The notes: generated by a model from the sequence alone, not told the origin. Counted from the stretch's first letter, positions 43,690-55,544 are shown. The stretch: 64,000 nucleotides of DNA from Megaustenia siamemsis (GCA_032433765.1 JAVIAB010000024.1:17746648-17810647), one strand, 5' to 3'. A program made the numbers and translations.

Positions 43690-44010
43690 AATTGTTTGGC
43701 TGGGACCACAAGAATATAAGGTCATCACAGTTTATAAAAAGATAAACATTTGTGTACACACAATTGTTTGAGAACATAAGGTCATCACAGTTTATAATAA
43801 GATAACTTTTGTGTACATGGAATTGTTTGAGAATTAAAGGTCATCACAGTTTATAATAGGATAACTTTTGTATACACACAGTTGAACATAATTGTTTGAG
43901 AACATAAGGACTTCATAGTTTATTATAAGATAATTTTTGTGTACACATAATTGTTTGAGAATATAAGGTCTTCACAGTTTATAATAGGATAATTTCTGTG
44001 TACAGAAACT
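43690..44010. repeat. 58-bp tandem repeat, 5 units
   Basis: AACATAAGGTCATCACAGTT, TATAATAAGATAACTTTTG and TGTACACACAATTGTTTGAG in order, with indels. Confidence 0.9.
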
Positions 44011-44432
44011 CCTTCTGAGGCTATTGTTGATATATTGCAGCTTAAATTCTGTGTACAAAAACCTATCTGAGGTCATTACTAGCTTATCTCCTCCTTCTTT
44101 ACTAGTAAGGTTCTGGATAGTGAGATCTGATGTCTAGTATTCTTGGATAATGACATTAAACAGAAGATCCCACACACACTAACAACATGTTAAAAAACCC
44201 TTGGCATTTAGTTTAAAAAAAAAATAGACCAAAAGACACCTCCTGAGCAAAACTCTCTAAAAAATGTACCTAAAACATCAGATTCTGGACTGACAAGAGT
44301 GGCTTCACTCTGATGGCTTCAGTCATGACTGTTCAGATTTGATACCATACTACACTATAACTCAATAGATGTTCTTGTTTAAAATGAGATTTTATGCATT
44401 ACAACTTTACCAGTGGAGAACGTATGACCACA

Positions 44433-44840
44433 TCCCAAGAGCTGTTCCAGTACTACTAATGCTACCAAGGGATCACCCAACCAGGCAGATCCAAGAGCTG
44501 TTCCAGTACTACTAATGCTAACAAGGGATCACCCAACCAGGCAGATCCAAGAGCTGTTCCAGTACTAGTAATGCTACCAAGGGATCACTCAAGCTGGGTA
44601 GATCCAAGAGCTGTTCCAGTACTAGTAATGCTACCAAGGGATCACTCAAGCTGGGTAGATCCAAGAGCTGTTCCAGTAGAAGTAATGCTACCAAGGGATC
44701 ACCCAACCAGGCAGATCCAAGAGCTGTTCCAGTACTACTAATGCTACCAAGGGATCACCCAACCAGGCAGATCCAAGAGCTGTTCCAGTACTACTAATGC
44801 TACCAAAGAATCACTCAAGCTGGGCAGATCCAAGAGCTGG
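44433..44840. repeat. 56-bp tandem repeat, 7 units
   Basis: CCAAGAGCTGTTCCAGTACT, ACTAATGCTACCAAGGGATC and ACCCAACCAGGCAGAT; two alternating subtypes (CCAACCAGGC and CAAGCTGGGT). Confidence 0.95.
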
Positions 44841-44841
44841 A

Positions 44842-46215
44842 GCCAGGAAAAGTGAGACACAGACACATGAAATCAGATGCACTGGGCTACATATCTAACA
44901 TAACAGTACAACATAACTCCCACCATAAAGAGATTCAGTGGATTTCATCTCCCTGGAATATTCCTGGAAAAGATGAGTCAGACAAGTTGGCAAAGGAAGA
45001 TGGCAAATTACACCAGCTAGATATATGTGATATATGACAATTCCAATATATAAAGCAAGGAGTCAAACAAGGCTGTGTTCTGTTGCCTGGATTTGTTTTC
45101 ACTTTACAGCGAATATATTATGAGATCAATAGTAGACAAAAAAGGAATTGAAGTCAACGGTCACAATATAAATAATTTGTGACATGTGGATGACACAGTC
45201 TTAATAGCAGAGACAGAATGAACTACAAGAAATGATAGACATAATCGTAAAAGAAAGCAACAAAAAAGGTCTCAGTCTGAATAGTAAGAAAACAGAAGTA
45301 ATGGTCATATCAAAGAAGCAATCATCACCATCATGCAGCATAAAAATAAACAGGACAATTCTGAAACAAGTGCAACGCGTCTAATACTTGGGCACAATAA
45401 TAACATAAGATGGAAGATACACCACAGAAATAAAAAGCAGAATAGCTCAGGCCAAAATAGCATTTCAGAAAATGAAAAATATCTTATGCAACAAGTCTAT
45501 GTCAATAGAAATGAGAAAGAGAGTTCATTGGCGCTATATAGAACCAATTCTGACCTGGAAGTGAATCGTGGACAGTAGACAAACAAATGAAGAGACGATT
45601 AGAGGCCACAGAGATGGAATTTCTCAGAAGAATGCTGAAAGTTCCCGGACAGCTAAAAAGACCAATGAGGAAGTTCTCAAAGAGGTCAACACAAAAAGTT
45701 AACTCCTAAAAAACATCAGAAAGAAACAATCAACATTTTTCTGGCACATCATGAGAAGAGGAAAGTTGGAATACTTGGTTACAACTGGCAAAATAAAAGG
45801 AAAGAGAGATCGCAGAAGACAAAGAGAGAAAATACTGGATAGCTTGGTGTCGTGGTATAGAAAACAGTCAACAACAAAGCTAATACGATACACTGTAGAT
45901 AGAAGATTGTGGAAGGACATGATCACCTACGTCAACCGGTATGGCACATGATGATGATGAGATATATGTACAAATTATGAACAAATGGAATACAGAACAC
46001 CAGAGCTAAAAGAGAAGTAATGCTTACTACCTGCTCAACAGAAAAGAACAATTAACAATATTTAGACTGAACAGGCCACAACAAATCGAAGTACCACCTT
46101 TTCAACACTCTAAGGATGGGAACCTCTGATGAATGTCACTGTGGCACAGGCAAAATGACTGTTGGACATCTGCTACAATCATGCCCTTCATACAATTAAC
46201 AGAGATTAACAACTC
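44842..46215 (+). pseudogene. I/Jockey-type LINE RNase H relic, split by an RTE-like LINE
   Basis: 44842-45028 reads HHKEIQWISSPWNIPGKDES and DKLAKE of the RNase H C-terminal part; 45970-46215 continues with FNTLRMGTSDECHCGTGK and VGHLLQSCPSY, the CxC...H...C knuckle. The halves abut at the TSD of the inserted element. Confidence 0.8.
45029..45959 (+). mobile_element. RTE-like LINE (type A2) with 10-bp TSD
   Basis: TSD AGATATATGT at 45019-45028 and 45960-45969. In shifting frames: GVKQGCVLL, VDDTVLIAE (the YADD-box region), NKKGLSLNSKKTEVMVIS, RIAQAKIAFQKMKN, KKQSTFFWHIMRRGKLEYL and RLWKDMITYVNRYGT; ends in (GATGAT)n. 5'-truncated and inactive. Confidence 0.9.
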
Positions 46216-46334
46216 TTGTGGTCATCACTGGTACCTTACTAGGACTAGTGGTATGGTGATGTCACCAGCCTTGAGCAGACAAACGCTTTCTTCAAACTTA
46301 TTAATATTGATGTCTAGAGGTGTGACTGCCAGGC

Positions 46335-46625
46335 CGAAACATTAATGGAAAGATAGTCAATAACATAAGATATGCTGACAATACTGTACTACTAGCCATG
46401 ACAAGCAAAAAATATGGAATTAGATATGAATATCAAAAAGACTAAAACTATGATCATAAACAAAAAAATACTCAAAACCTACAAATAAATATCAAAGTTG
46501 AAGGAATAGACCTGGAGATAGTTCAGAGCTACAACTACCTTGGACATACAGTAGCCAGTGATGGAAAATGTAAAACTGAAATAAACAAAAGAATAAAAAT
46601 GACAAAAAGTTATGGTAGATGCAGA
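46335..46625 (+). pseudogene. RTE-like LINE (type A) fragment
   Basis: NINGKIVNNIRYADNTVLLA with the RT box, then NYLGHTVASDGKCKTEINKR; an internal deletion and frameshift separate them. Confidence 0.82.
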
Positions 46626-46679
46626 TGTGGAACATAATGATAAAAGATGTGACCAGAAGAAAATTCTAGACGATAAAAA

Positions 46680-46830
46680 ATGAGTTGGAGGATATCTGCT
46701 TGTATGGTGAAGGACACTCACTCACACTGTCAGTGTGTACTTGAAACAAAACAGGTATTAGTGCACAGTTCAGTCCTTGGAAAAGCTGACAGACTTACAG
46801 GCGCTTTGCCAGAAGTTACAAACTGATGAA
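46680..46830 (+). repeat. SINE-2 body relic
   Basis: AGTTGGAGGATATCTGCTTG and GTTCAGTCCTTGGAAAAGC match the SINE-2 body with divergence. Confidence 0.45.
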
Positions 46831-47099
46831 CACAAAACTATTGTATAAAGGTAGTGATTGCATTCTGCCTTAAGATACCGCAGTCAAGACAGGGTTTACT
46901 GTGCTCACAAATGATGAACCAGATCTGGCATGAGACCTCCCTAAGGCTTAAGACTTAAAACTGTAAGTGTAAGGCAAATGGATCATAACTTCCTGAGCCA
47001 AAACTTCTAAGATGGTGAGCCAGAGACTCATAGCTGATGGCTTGTGCCAGGATCGGTGTAACAGAGCCATCCTGACTTACTTCACCTCTTCATGATCCC

Positions 47100-47300
47100 T
47101 CTAGAATTAGGCGAACCAGTCTAGTCTGGCCAAGCAAGTAGCGATCGAAGAGGGAAAGCAATCCGGTTCTCAAAAATATCATGCTGAAGTCAGGTGTGTT
47201 GAGCTGAAAGCCGCAAATATCTCAGCTCTACTGCAAACCACAACATAATAAATCTACTCCCATTTAATGTCCTTTCAAGAGCGAATGATAGCGAGGTCAA
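47100..47300 (-). repeat. Repeat Y copy, minus
   Basis: GGTGTGTTGAGCTGAAAGC and AAGTAGCGATCGAAGAGGGA are the reverse complement of parts of 21130-21240. Confidence 0.6.
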
Positions 47301-47514
47301 TAAATTCCTTTAGTAGTCATCAGCTGAATTCCAGAAAAAAATGAAACAGAAGACACACAAAAGCAGTAAAACTGCCTCCTGTTCTGTGTAGTACAGCTCT
47401 GTTCCCTTTATAACCACAGAGAGTGCATGCATGTTGATCAATGGAGTAGAAATTCGTCAGATTTTAAGACATGAAATATCGAAGGTATTACACTGTAGCA
47501 TGGTGTCAGATCTG

Positions 47515-47778
47515 GGAGCCGCGATAGTTCAGTGGTTAGTGAACTGGACTACAAAGGACAAGGGGTAGGGTTTGATCCCAACCGACGGCTTCCGGGTTCA
47601 CCCAGCCTTAAATGGGTACCGGATTTTTTTCTGGGGAAGTAAAGCAGCATGGGCATTAAACTGACCACATTACCCCAAAAATCATGTGCTGAAGGTCTGT
47701 AAAATATAGGGTCACTAACACCATATTTCCTATACGCCACTTGGCGTGACGGGGTACTTTACTTTTTTTTACTATGCA
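47515..47778 (+). mobile_element. SINE-1, complete with 8-bp TSD
   Basis: TSD CAGATCTG at 47507-47514 and 47779-47786. Head GGAGCCGCGATAGTTCAGTG, B-box-like GGGTTTGATCCC, body AATGGGTACC, tail TTTACTTTTTTTTAC. Confidence 0.92.
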
Positions 47779-47827
47779 CAGATCTGATAAGTCATGGGAT
47801 GACTTTTTTTTAAATGGAGAAAAAAAT

Positions 47828-47900
47828 AGTATGGTAACAGCTTTACGTAGGTGAGTAACAAAACAAAAGTTGACGTTTCAGCCAAATTATAAAAAAAATT
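47828..47900 (-). repeat. Fragment sharing the 9720-9795 motif
   Basis: AGTATGGTAACAGCTTTAC and TTGACGTTTCAGCC align with 9726-9780. Confidence 0.5.
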
Positions 47901-48128
47901 TTTTTTTAATAATTGTCTTTATTATCATCAGCTTTACAGCAGCTTCACATCTCCATGGATCTTGGGGCATCTTGATGCCTTTACTCCTTTATAAGTCATG
48001 GAATATGTTCGTGCCTCTATCTTTCTTCTTTTATTTCTTCACCTGTTAAAGTGAGTGTAGATGTGTTGTGTAGCTAGTTTATGGCAAGCCATGACATCGG
48101 CACTTTCAGCCCAAAATATCCATCTTAA

Positions 48129-48431
48129 CTCTTTCCATACTGAAGCTTTTTATAGACCCAACAGAAGAAATTTCAGTGACAAAATCTTTCATCGTTTTAA
48201 GAATCAATCTACATATTTATATTTATCTAACATATAACATATTATATATGAATGTTTAGATAATTGAACAAGGTATTAGATTTCACCAATACCAAGATGA
48301 TACAAAACATGTAAAAAGAATATGGTTTGATGGCGTTCACACTAATCAAATTGAGCATGGCGCACTATGCGGTGAAACGTGCGCTGCTGAAATTGGCATG
48401 ACGCACAGTGCGATGAAACGTACGGAAAGAG
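48129..48431. mobile_element. piggyBac-like MITE, 303 bp, TTAA flanked
   Basis: TTAA at 48125-48128 and 48432-48435; ends CTCTTTCCATACTG and CGTACGGAAAGAG are inverted. Same length as 271-573. Confidence 0.88.
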
Positions 48432-48539
48432 TTAAGTAAGGGTAGACCTGGGTAGCATTTTAATTGCTGAACAGTTTAACCCAATCAGCAGCAGTTTTGG
48501 TCCTTTTTTTTAACTTTTAACTGCCAAAGTTTCTTTTAT

Positions 48540-48665
48540 TTATGTGCCTAGATGCCCGTTTGTTATCCTTATCTGAGATGGCTAGACATTAGATCTCACT
48601 ACTCTCAAACAGGGAAAGAAAAAGAGGCAGGTGTCTTACCTCTAGACCAACCAGTCCTTCTCTAT
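48540..48665 (-). repeat. SINE-3 copy, minus
   Basis: Reverse complement begins GGACTGGTTGGTCTAGAGGT and reads on to GTAGTGAGATCTAATGTCTA, the seed sequence of the 31-bp array. Confidence 0.7.
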
Positions 48666-48669
48666 CTGT

Positions 48670-49070
48670 CAGTAATAAGCATTTTGTGCTTTTTGTGACC
48701 AAATGTGTATATTTTATTTTGAAAATGTATGTAAAGAAAAAATGTTAATATTTTGCAATTAATTTGCTTATGTGCATATTGATAGTCTACAAGTTATTTT
48801 GTCTGACACTAAAGATACCAGAAATTTGTGGATAGTCACTGTCTTTTGTATTATTTTTTCACTGTGATATCAGGAAAAATGCTGCTATATTAACTTGGAT
48901 TTTTCATTTAATTTTTCATTTTTTTTTTGTTAGTCTTGGTGCTAGTTTGAGTTTTCTGACTATCTTTTTTTCCTTTCTTTTTACTCTTGGCTTCTCTAAT
49001 GTATCTATCTTTCTTTCATCGTATTTGTCCAAGTTTAGCTCTCTTTTAAGCGGTGTCTTTTTTTTTCTTC
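48670..49070. other. No feature seen
   Basis: AT-rich sequence with T runs; open frames are low-complexity. Confidence 0.4.
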
Positions 49071-49074
49071 AATG

Positions 49075-49240
49075 TTGCTTTCATTCAATGATAACTTTTC
49101 ATTGTCCATTCTTCAGAGATGGATACAGTTGCATTCTGTTGTGGTTTATGACAAGCTGTGATATTAGTGCTTTTCAGCCCACTCATATTCAAATTCAGTG
49201 CAGCATTTTGTAGGTATCAGGTTTGCCTAAACAAAATGCA
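49075..49240 (+). repeat. Repeat Y copy
   Basis: TGTTGTGGTTTATGACAAGC and TTTTCAGCCCACTCATATTC as in 21110-21190. Confidence 0.6.
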
Positions 49241-49584
49241 AATAAAATGCAAATGTGTAATATGAACTGAATCTGATTATGATTTTATCAAAGTTCAATT
49301 AATTGGTTTTGTGCAACATATTTTTGCACAGCATAAATGTTAGCTATTCAATGGATACTTTGAGTAAGTGAAAGAATAATAAATCTAGGACAGCAACAGT
49401 AAGGCATTGTTTAGAAAGTTGTTAAGTTAGTGAATAAAAAAATTAGGCCATTAAATAATGTAGTTATAGAGAAATACAACATTTTTTACCGCAAAGAAAT
49501 GATGGTTCTTTCAAATTTCATAGCAATATTGTCACAGACAAATTCCAGTATTGGCTTAATGTGGTACTACTGTTCTATTATAAT

Positions 49585-49710
49585 GTCCTTCTAAGCCAAA
49601 AGATGCACATAAGGCAGAAGTTCTAGACTCTGTGTCCGACGATCATTGTTTTCAATGTCAAACATCAGAGCTTGCGCAGGACCCATATTGTATCTCGTTT
49701 ACAAGTATAC
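49585..49710 (+). repeat. Repeat W copy
   Basis: TTCTAGACTCTGTGTCCGAC and GATCATTGTTTTC match 54268-54310; a third relative is at 55925-56110. Class unknown. Confidence 0.5.
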
Positions 49711-49829
49711 AATATCCACATTGTGGCTAGACCAACATAATAAAAACATATTTAAAGTATATTGATTTCTTGATAAATGCAAATGTGTGTGTTGCTTTCA
49801 CCTGACAACTACAGCAATATTGTTCTTGT

Positions 49830-49990
49830 TCATCGTCCGTCCTTAAAAATATGTAAGAGGGCATACTTGTGTTGTGTTGTTATTTAATTTGCGCTTTTCA
49901 GCCCAACATATCCATCATCTGCATGACATTTGTGGGTACTGAATTGCCTTTTTGCTAACCACTTTCAGTTGTGGTGATGACAGGCGCCTT
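49830..49990 (+). repeat. Repeat Y copy
   Basis: GTTGTTATTTAATTTGCGC, TTTTCAGCCCAACATATCC and TTGTGGGTACTGAATTGCC. Confidence 0.6.
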
Positions 49991-49994
49991 CAGA

Positions 49995-50585
49995 TAAATC
50001 TGTGTAAATCGCTCCTTAAAGAATTATTATTTTACATACGTACGTACATACATACATATTATATATATATGTATTTATTAATTACTATATATATTACATA
50101 TATTATATTAATTTTTTTTAAAGTAAAGAATATGCATAACAGCAAAGCATATGATGTTTAAAATAATTATGGGAACACACAATGTTTTGAATTTTGTATT
50201 TTTTTTCTATTTCACTTTAGAGAGTTCATAAAGAAATTAATAATGGGTTTTTGTATGAAAATTGACTTGTGCTTTTGTTGTTTTAGGAGATGTATAATTT
50301 TAATTTTAAGAGAACAGCAGCGTTGCCAGGATATTTAAGAGCTTTTGTTTTAATTGTTTAAATCTATATATGTCAATTGGTGGGAGAAAAAGTATGGACA
50401 AATATATGGACATTAACACTCCACATATTTTTTTTTCTCATTTTTTTAAAAATAACCTAATGACACATAAGACTAGAATACTGCATGCTACTGCCAACCC
50501 AGATATAATTTGGTATTTGACTCACAAATTAATAAAATCTAAAATGTCAACAAATAATAAAAAACATGATTAAAAAAGAAAAAAA
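49995..50585. other. AT-rich sequence, no gene
   Basis: TACGTACGTACATACAT and TATATA microsatellite at 50036-50110; otherwise nothing supported. Confidence 0.45.
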
Positions 50586-50587
50586 CC

Positions 50588-50832
50588 TCAGTGGTTAGTG
50601 AACTGGACGACCAAGGACAAGAGGAAGGGTTCAATCCCAACTGATGGTTTCCGGTTCAGCCAGCCTTTAATGGGTACCTGATTTTTTTCTGGGAAAGTAA
50701 AGCGGCACGGGCATAATACCAACACCACATTACCCCAAAAATCATGTGCCGACGGTCTGTAAAATTTATGGTCACTAACACCATATTCCCTATACGCCAC
50801 TTGGCGTGACGGGGGTACTTTACTTTTTTTTA
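50588..50832 (+). mobile_element. SINE-1, 5' end truncated
   Basis: From CTCAGTGGTTAGTGAACTGG through GGGTTCAATCCC to CACTTGGCGTGAC and TTTACTTTTTTTTAA. Confidence 0.88.
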
Positions 50833-50864
50833 ATGATTAAAGAAAGAAAATCAACTTTAATTAA

Positions 50865-51115
50865 AGTGTCCGGTTAGCGCAATCGATAGGCGGTTGGCTT
50901 ACCACGGCAGCAGCCGGGGTTCGTACCCTGGCGAGGACACCTGGGTTTTACTAATTCCCTAAAAATTAGTACCTCTGAAGTCGGAGTAAATCTGCCTGCA
51001 TGGCGAGGGGCATCCTGTAATGGGATAAAACAGACTTTACACGCAAAATTCAGTCCCACAAAATTGAGTGGGTGGGACTTCGTCAGAGGTCAAAGCTGAC
51101 GAAAGCGAGCGAGCG
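50865..51115 (+). mobile_element. SINE-2-type element, complete, with 12-bp TSD
   Basis: TSD AACTTTAATTAA at 50853-50864 and 51116-51127. The 75-nt head (50866-50940) starts GTGTCCGGTTAGCGCAATCG and closes with CGAGGACAC, keeping a paired acceptor-like stem and GGGGTTCGTACCC. The body has TACCTCTGAAGTCGG and the tail is (GCGA)n. The T-stem is imperfect, so it is not called a tRNA gene. Confidence 0.9.
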
Positions 51116-51129
51116 AACTTTAATTAACA

Positions 51130-51870
51130 AGGAAGAGTGATGCAACAGAGAAAAGTGTTAAAAATTGTTGTAAGATGAATAAGGATGGCATGGGTAGCTG
51201 GAAAGACTCTAAAAGATCAATGTTCTGCTATAATTCCAAAGATCATAATAGTTCACACATTTATGGCAAGTTAAACCTCACATAAATGCCTCACCTCACT
51301 TCCGTTTGAACAGAATCAAATCAAAAACACTCCAGAGAGCCAGATGTGTGTCCCAGAGAGCCAGATGTGTGTCCACCAATTTGAAACTTTTTTTTTTTTA
51401 ATGAACGGCTCTTAGTGATGTTATCTATGTGCTGCATTCTCTGAGGACTGACACATATCAACAGAAGTAAAAGACAGACGCTTGCAGATAACTTGCATTA
51501 CGCCAGAGAGCATGGATCTCACTCCATCACAGTATTATGGCTATAGGACTGCCTACAATTGTTTAAGATAGTCATTATGAGAGCCAGCCTTTTACCACGC
51601 TTCCAATTTATATGAGGCTTCAAATATTCTTCTTCATAATTAATTTGTAACAAATGTTTCCTTTGAAAGTAATTGAATACATTTATTTCCTTTTTATATA
51701 ACTTTGATGCCAACTTTCTTACAGTTTAGAAAATATGCTGCTTGCTTATATCCAGCTTATACAGCATTGAATTGCCATGGTTATATTGGCTGTAATTTTA
51801 TGATTCATGTATAATTTACAGATAAGTAGCTTTAACATCCTCAGTACTAGTCTTTTGACAGACATTGCTA
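51130..51870. other. No gene seen
   Basis: Includes a short direct duplication of GAGAGCCAGATGTGTGTCC at about 51337-51373; nothing else stands out. Confidence 0.4.
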
Positions 51871-51891
51871 ACTGTTTGTCCATATACTCAT

Positions 51892-52953
51892 TCCAAAATC
51901 TTGCATTGGGATGACTTAAGAGAAGCAGTTTTATCCACCAAGCCAAGCGTATTAGTAGACAAACACCAGACATGCCAAGAGTTGTTAACCCCCTACTGCC
52001 CATACCAGAACAGACTCCCTGGACAGAGGAATCAAGATTATCAATACAAATACGGACAGAAGTGAAAGGAATAGTTGACAAAGAAGAACAGAATAGTCTA
52101 CAGCGAAAAACAATAACTCTCAATTTCCTGGATGAAGAATACCCCAAGACCTATGGATTCGTGTGTACACAGATGGATCAGCAAAGAATGCAGTAAAGAA
52201 TGGGGGAGCAGGTGCAAATAGAGTACCCAAATAACACTAGGGATATGAATAAAATAGCAACAGGGAAATATTGTCACAATTATGATGCAGAAATACAAGC
52301 AATAAGGTTGGCAATAGAAAAACTGCTGAACAGTAATCTTAGTCCACAAAGCCTGTAGTGTTTTTGACAGATGCAAGATCAGAACCCCAGGCACTACAAT
52401 CCGGAAAATTACCACATCTGCAGACCTTATTGACTGAACTTTGTAAGCACCACAGGGTTGCCCTGCAGTGGATCCCATCTCACTGTGGAATACCAGGAAA
52501 CGAGAAAGCAGATTAGTTGGCAAAGGAAGGTTCAACAGGCACACAACTAGATACACCGGTTACATACCATCATAAGAAACAGATAACCAAATCAATCAGA
52601 GGACCACAAGCCCCAAATCAGGATGCCTTTCATAATATGAATAGATATGAACAAGTTATCATTATACGCCTCAGAACAGGACACAATCGACTCTATAGTC
52701 ACATGTATACAAAATTCAAGATCGGCACATCAACTACTTGTACATGTGGACAGGCACCCCAGACTGCTGAACATGTACTTCAAGATTGCACAGAATATAG
52801 TAGACTGAGGAAAATCCATTGACCTATAGATACAACACTACAGACAAAACTATATGGGCCACTGCAAGAATTACAAAAGACAGTAAAATTTATACAGGAA
52901 ACGACATTGCTGATGTAGACAATACTTCAGGCGAACAAAATATAGATAGATAG
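51892..52953 (+). mobile_element. I/Jockey-type LINE 3' fragment with RNase H and long TSD
   Basis: Flanked by TTTGTCCATATACTCAT (51875-51891) and the same with one extra C (52954-52971). Reads HQAKRISRQTPDMPRV, then RNase H: VYTDGSAKN, HNYDAEIQAIRLAIEKLL, LTDARSEPQAL, LQWIPSHCGIPGNEKAD, LAKEGS; and a C-terminal TTCTCGQAPQTAEHVLQDC knuckle. Frameshifts (for example before VYTDG and after EKAD) inactivate it. Tail (GATA)n. Confidence 0.9.
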
Positions 52954-53037
52954 TTTGTCCATATCACTCATCAAACTGTTTCTTTTTTTTTTAATCTAAA
53001 TAAATTGTTCTTGTTGTGAAGTGATTGTACTTTAACT

Positions 53038-53394
53038 GTGTTCTTTTTCCTCATTACACAACATCTCAATACAGTACATGAGGTCCGTAACACCCGCGTG
53101 GATCTCTGGGCTAATTTTATAAAGTTAGTTCACAACAAGATCAAGATTGAGGGGTGGTGTGTATGTGTGCGTGTTACTACTTTGAATTATTATTATTTTG
53201 AACTGTCAATAGTTCCATTATATGTTCAATTTGAAGAGGGGACCCACATTTTATTGTCTGTTTCTGACAGAATTAGCATTGCCACCTATATTGAATGCCT
53301 GCCCAGTGAGGGAAATCACCCAAAGGTTGTGATGTTTTCAGCTTTGCAAGCAGGAGCGGTTGTAGGTAACATAATGTCAGTCATCTGTAGCTAA
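53038..53394 (+). CDS. Unrecognised 118-codon ORF
   Basis: Open frame with mixed composition and no family I recognise. It follows a LINE insertion and has no clear splice sites or start context; length alone is only weakly above chance in this AT-rich sequence. Probably non-coding. Confidence 0.15.
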   Translation: MFFFLITQHLNTVHEVRNTRVDLWANFIKLVHNKIKIEGWCVCVRVTTLNYYYFELSIVPLYVQFEEGTHILLSVSDRISIATYIECLPSEGNHPKVVMFSALQAGAVVGNIMSVICS

Positions 53395-53639
53395 CGTGGC
53401 TGATGATGTCACAAACTTGAAATGCTTTCAGGAAAAACCTCTCATCCGTTTGACCTTCAATATAGGTGGCAATGGAATTAGCTACTAAATTTTACTAACC
53501 TTGAGATGAAGGGGGTTGTTGAAAAAAAAATCCTGATCTCCTTGTGTGTAATTTTGATGAAGGAATTGTGGGACTGAATAGTAATAGGTAAGGTCTCAGG
53601 TGCAGTGGTTTTTCTCTTGACTTTCTCTGTGATTTATTC

Positions 53640-53870
53640 ATGAATTTACTCTCCACTGGCTATTGGTTGTAAGAATCTATGTCTAGCCCTCTCAGATAAC
53701 AGGAGGTCTAGTGTGAACTCTCCACACATTAAAGAACTCTTGGTAGTTAAAAGTAAAAAAGAGGAGACCAAAAAATGACCACAGCCTGGGCAAACAGTAT
53801 TATACAAATCTACCCATGACGAGGTCAGATGTGTCAGGCCAAAAGGTGCAAATATCGTGGGTTGTTGTAA
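53640..53870 (-). repeat. SINE-3 tail and repeat Y piece
   Basis: GTCTAGCCCTCTCAG near 53680, GAACTCTTGGTAGTTAAAAG as at 44195, and AGGCCAAAAGGTGCAAATAT as in repeat Y. Confidence 0.5.
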
Positions 53871-54224
53871 ACTAGCAACACACTGCATCCATGACCACTC
53901 AACAGGTGAAACATATTTAGTGATATACTTTTCTTAATATTGAACAGTCAGCTCTTTCATTGTTTTGGACTCATGTTTCCAGAACAATCTCTTCAAAGTG
54001 CTAGAAAACGTGTGTTGTGAAACTATTGTAAATGTTACTGCATTTTGTCATCGATTTATACAAGAGGTTGCTGGATATAATGCAAACAATTAGCACAAAT
54101 CAACCATATATTCTCATGTAATTTTGCCGGATTCGTTGGTCTCTTCTGTTATTTTGCTTTATATCTGCTAGAATATAATGAAATGTTCTTAACAGAATTT
54201 TACAAGGTTAGTTTTATCCATCGT

Positions 54225-54400
54225 CTATCCATTATTGTCCTTTCGAGCAGAAGACGGACATAGTGCAGAGATTTTAGACTCTCCGTGTCTGATGATCTTT
54301 GTTTTCTAGTGTCAGACCTTGCACACAATCCACCACAGGCTTTTGTTCTGGACAAGTCACTAAATTTTAGCGAGGTAATTGATGTCTGCCGTTGTTGCCT
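54225..54400 (+). repeat. Repeat W copy
   Basis: GATTTTAGACTCTCCGTGTC and TTAGCGAGGTAATTGATG, shared with 49620 and 56085. Confidence 0.5.
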
Positions 54401-54599
54401 CTCGCCTCAGTGGCCTCTTTTTTCTTTTACCCTCTGGTTCTCATTTGAGGGCTTGCTTTGGAGATTCTCTTGTTATTTCTTCTCATAACATGGCCAACAT
54501 ATGACCACCTTCTTCTCTTGATTAAATATTTTTTTATGCTTTTCATTTTTCTTATGTCTGCACTAGTCTTCAACTCATTCCTTGGTTATACACAGTGGG

Positions 54600-54770
54600 A
54601 GTGTCAATAGTGTAGTGTTAGTGCGCTGGGTTGGCAATTGAGCGAGCTAAGGTTCAAATGCAGCTTGGCACACTCTAGTTGACCCAGCTGAAAATGGGTA
54701 CCTACTCACTGAATTTGGGGGGGGGGGGGAATAATAACAGCAAGGAAGAGCAGTGGTGGTCCCTTATCAT
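54600..54770 (+). mobile_element. SINE-4
   Basis: GGAGTGTCAATAGTGTAGTG head, AAGGTTCAAATGC B-box-like, AAAATGGGTACC body, 12 G tract, ATAATAACAGCAAGG. A second copy is at 62975-63140. Confidence 0.7.
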
Positions 54771-55031
54771 GAAATGTAGTGGCCTGTTCTATTCTATTCA
54801 TGGAATCAGTTTCATTGCAGTCTGTAGATCCCCATATCCGCTCCACTGCCCATCTCTTGAAGCATATGAGGACTGACTTGTTCCCATATGGTGTTGATTG
54901 TACATATATCAGCTGTCCCCACTAAGCACTCCAGATCAAGCAGACCCCTTTTCCACCTTTGGACTCATCAGTTTCTCAATATATATGTCATATGGCTACA
55001 GCCTAGTACAGGAAAATATTATTTCACTCCC

Positions 55032-55300
55032 GTAAAAGTAAAACAAAGTAAAGTACCCCAGTCACACCAAGTGCCGTATAGGGAATATGGTGTTAGTGAC
55101 CATAAATTTTACAGACCTTTGGCACATGATTTTTGGAGTAATGTGGTCGGTATTATGCCCGTGCCGCTTTCTTTACTTTCCCAGAAAAAAATCAGGTACC
55201 CATTAAAGGCTGGGTGAACCGGAAGCCGTCGGTTGGTATCAAACCCAACCTCTTGTCCTTTGTAGTGCAGTTCACTAATCACTGAGCTATCGCAGCTCCC
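55032..55300 (-). mobile_element. SINE-1, complete with 11-bp TSD
   Basis: TSD ATTTCACTCCC at 55021-55031 and 55301-55311. Head GGAGCTGCGATAGCTCAGTG on the minus strand, tail TTTACTTTGTTTTAC. Confidence 0.92.
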
Positions 55301-55544
55301 ATTTCACTCCCATACAACATGTATATGTCATGGAATATTATTACTATTTCATATACAGCAATTTGTCTGGCTTTTGATATTTCACAAATAAATCCTTTGT
55401 GTTTTTTAGGAGCTCCTACTTTTCTTTTTTTTTATAGCTATTGCTTTGATAATAAAAATCTATTTCCTGTCTTCTTCTTCTTCTGGTGGTGTCTTCTTTC
55501 AGTCTTGAGAGTCAGAGCATTTACTGCCTCATTTTTTTTTTTTC

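Noticed and set aside
50866..50940. Functional tRNA gene
   Set aside because: Acceptor-like ends pair, but the T-stem is imperfect and the unit is the head of a SINE with its own TSD.
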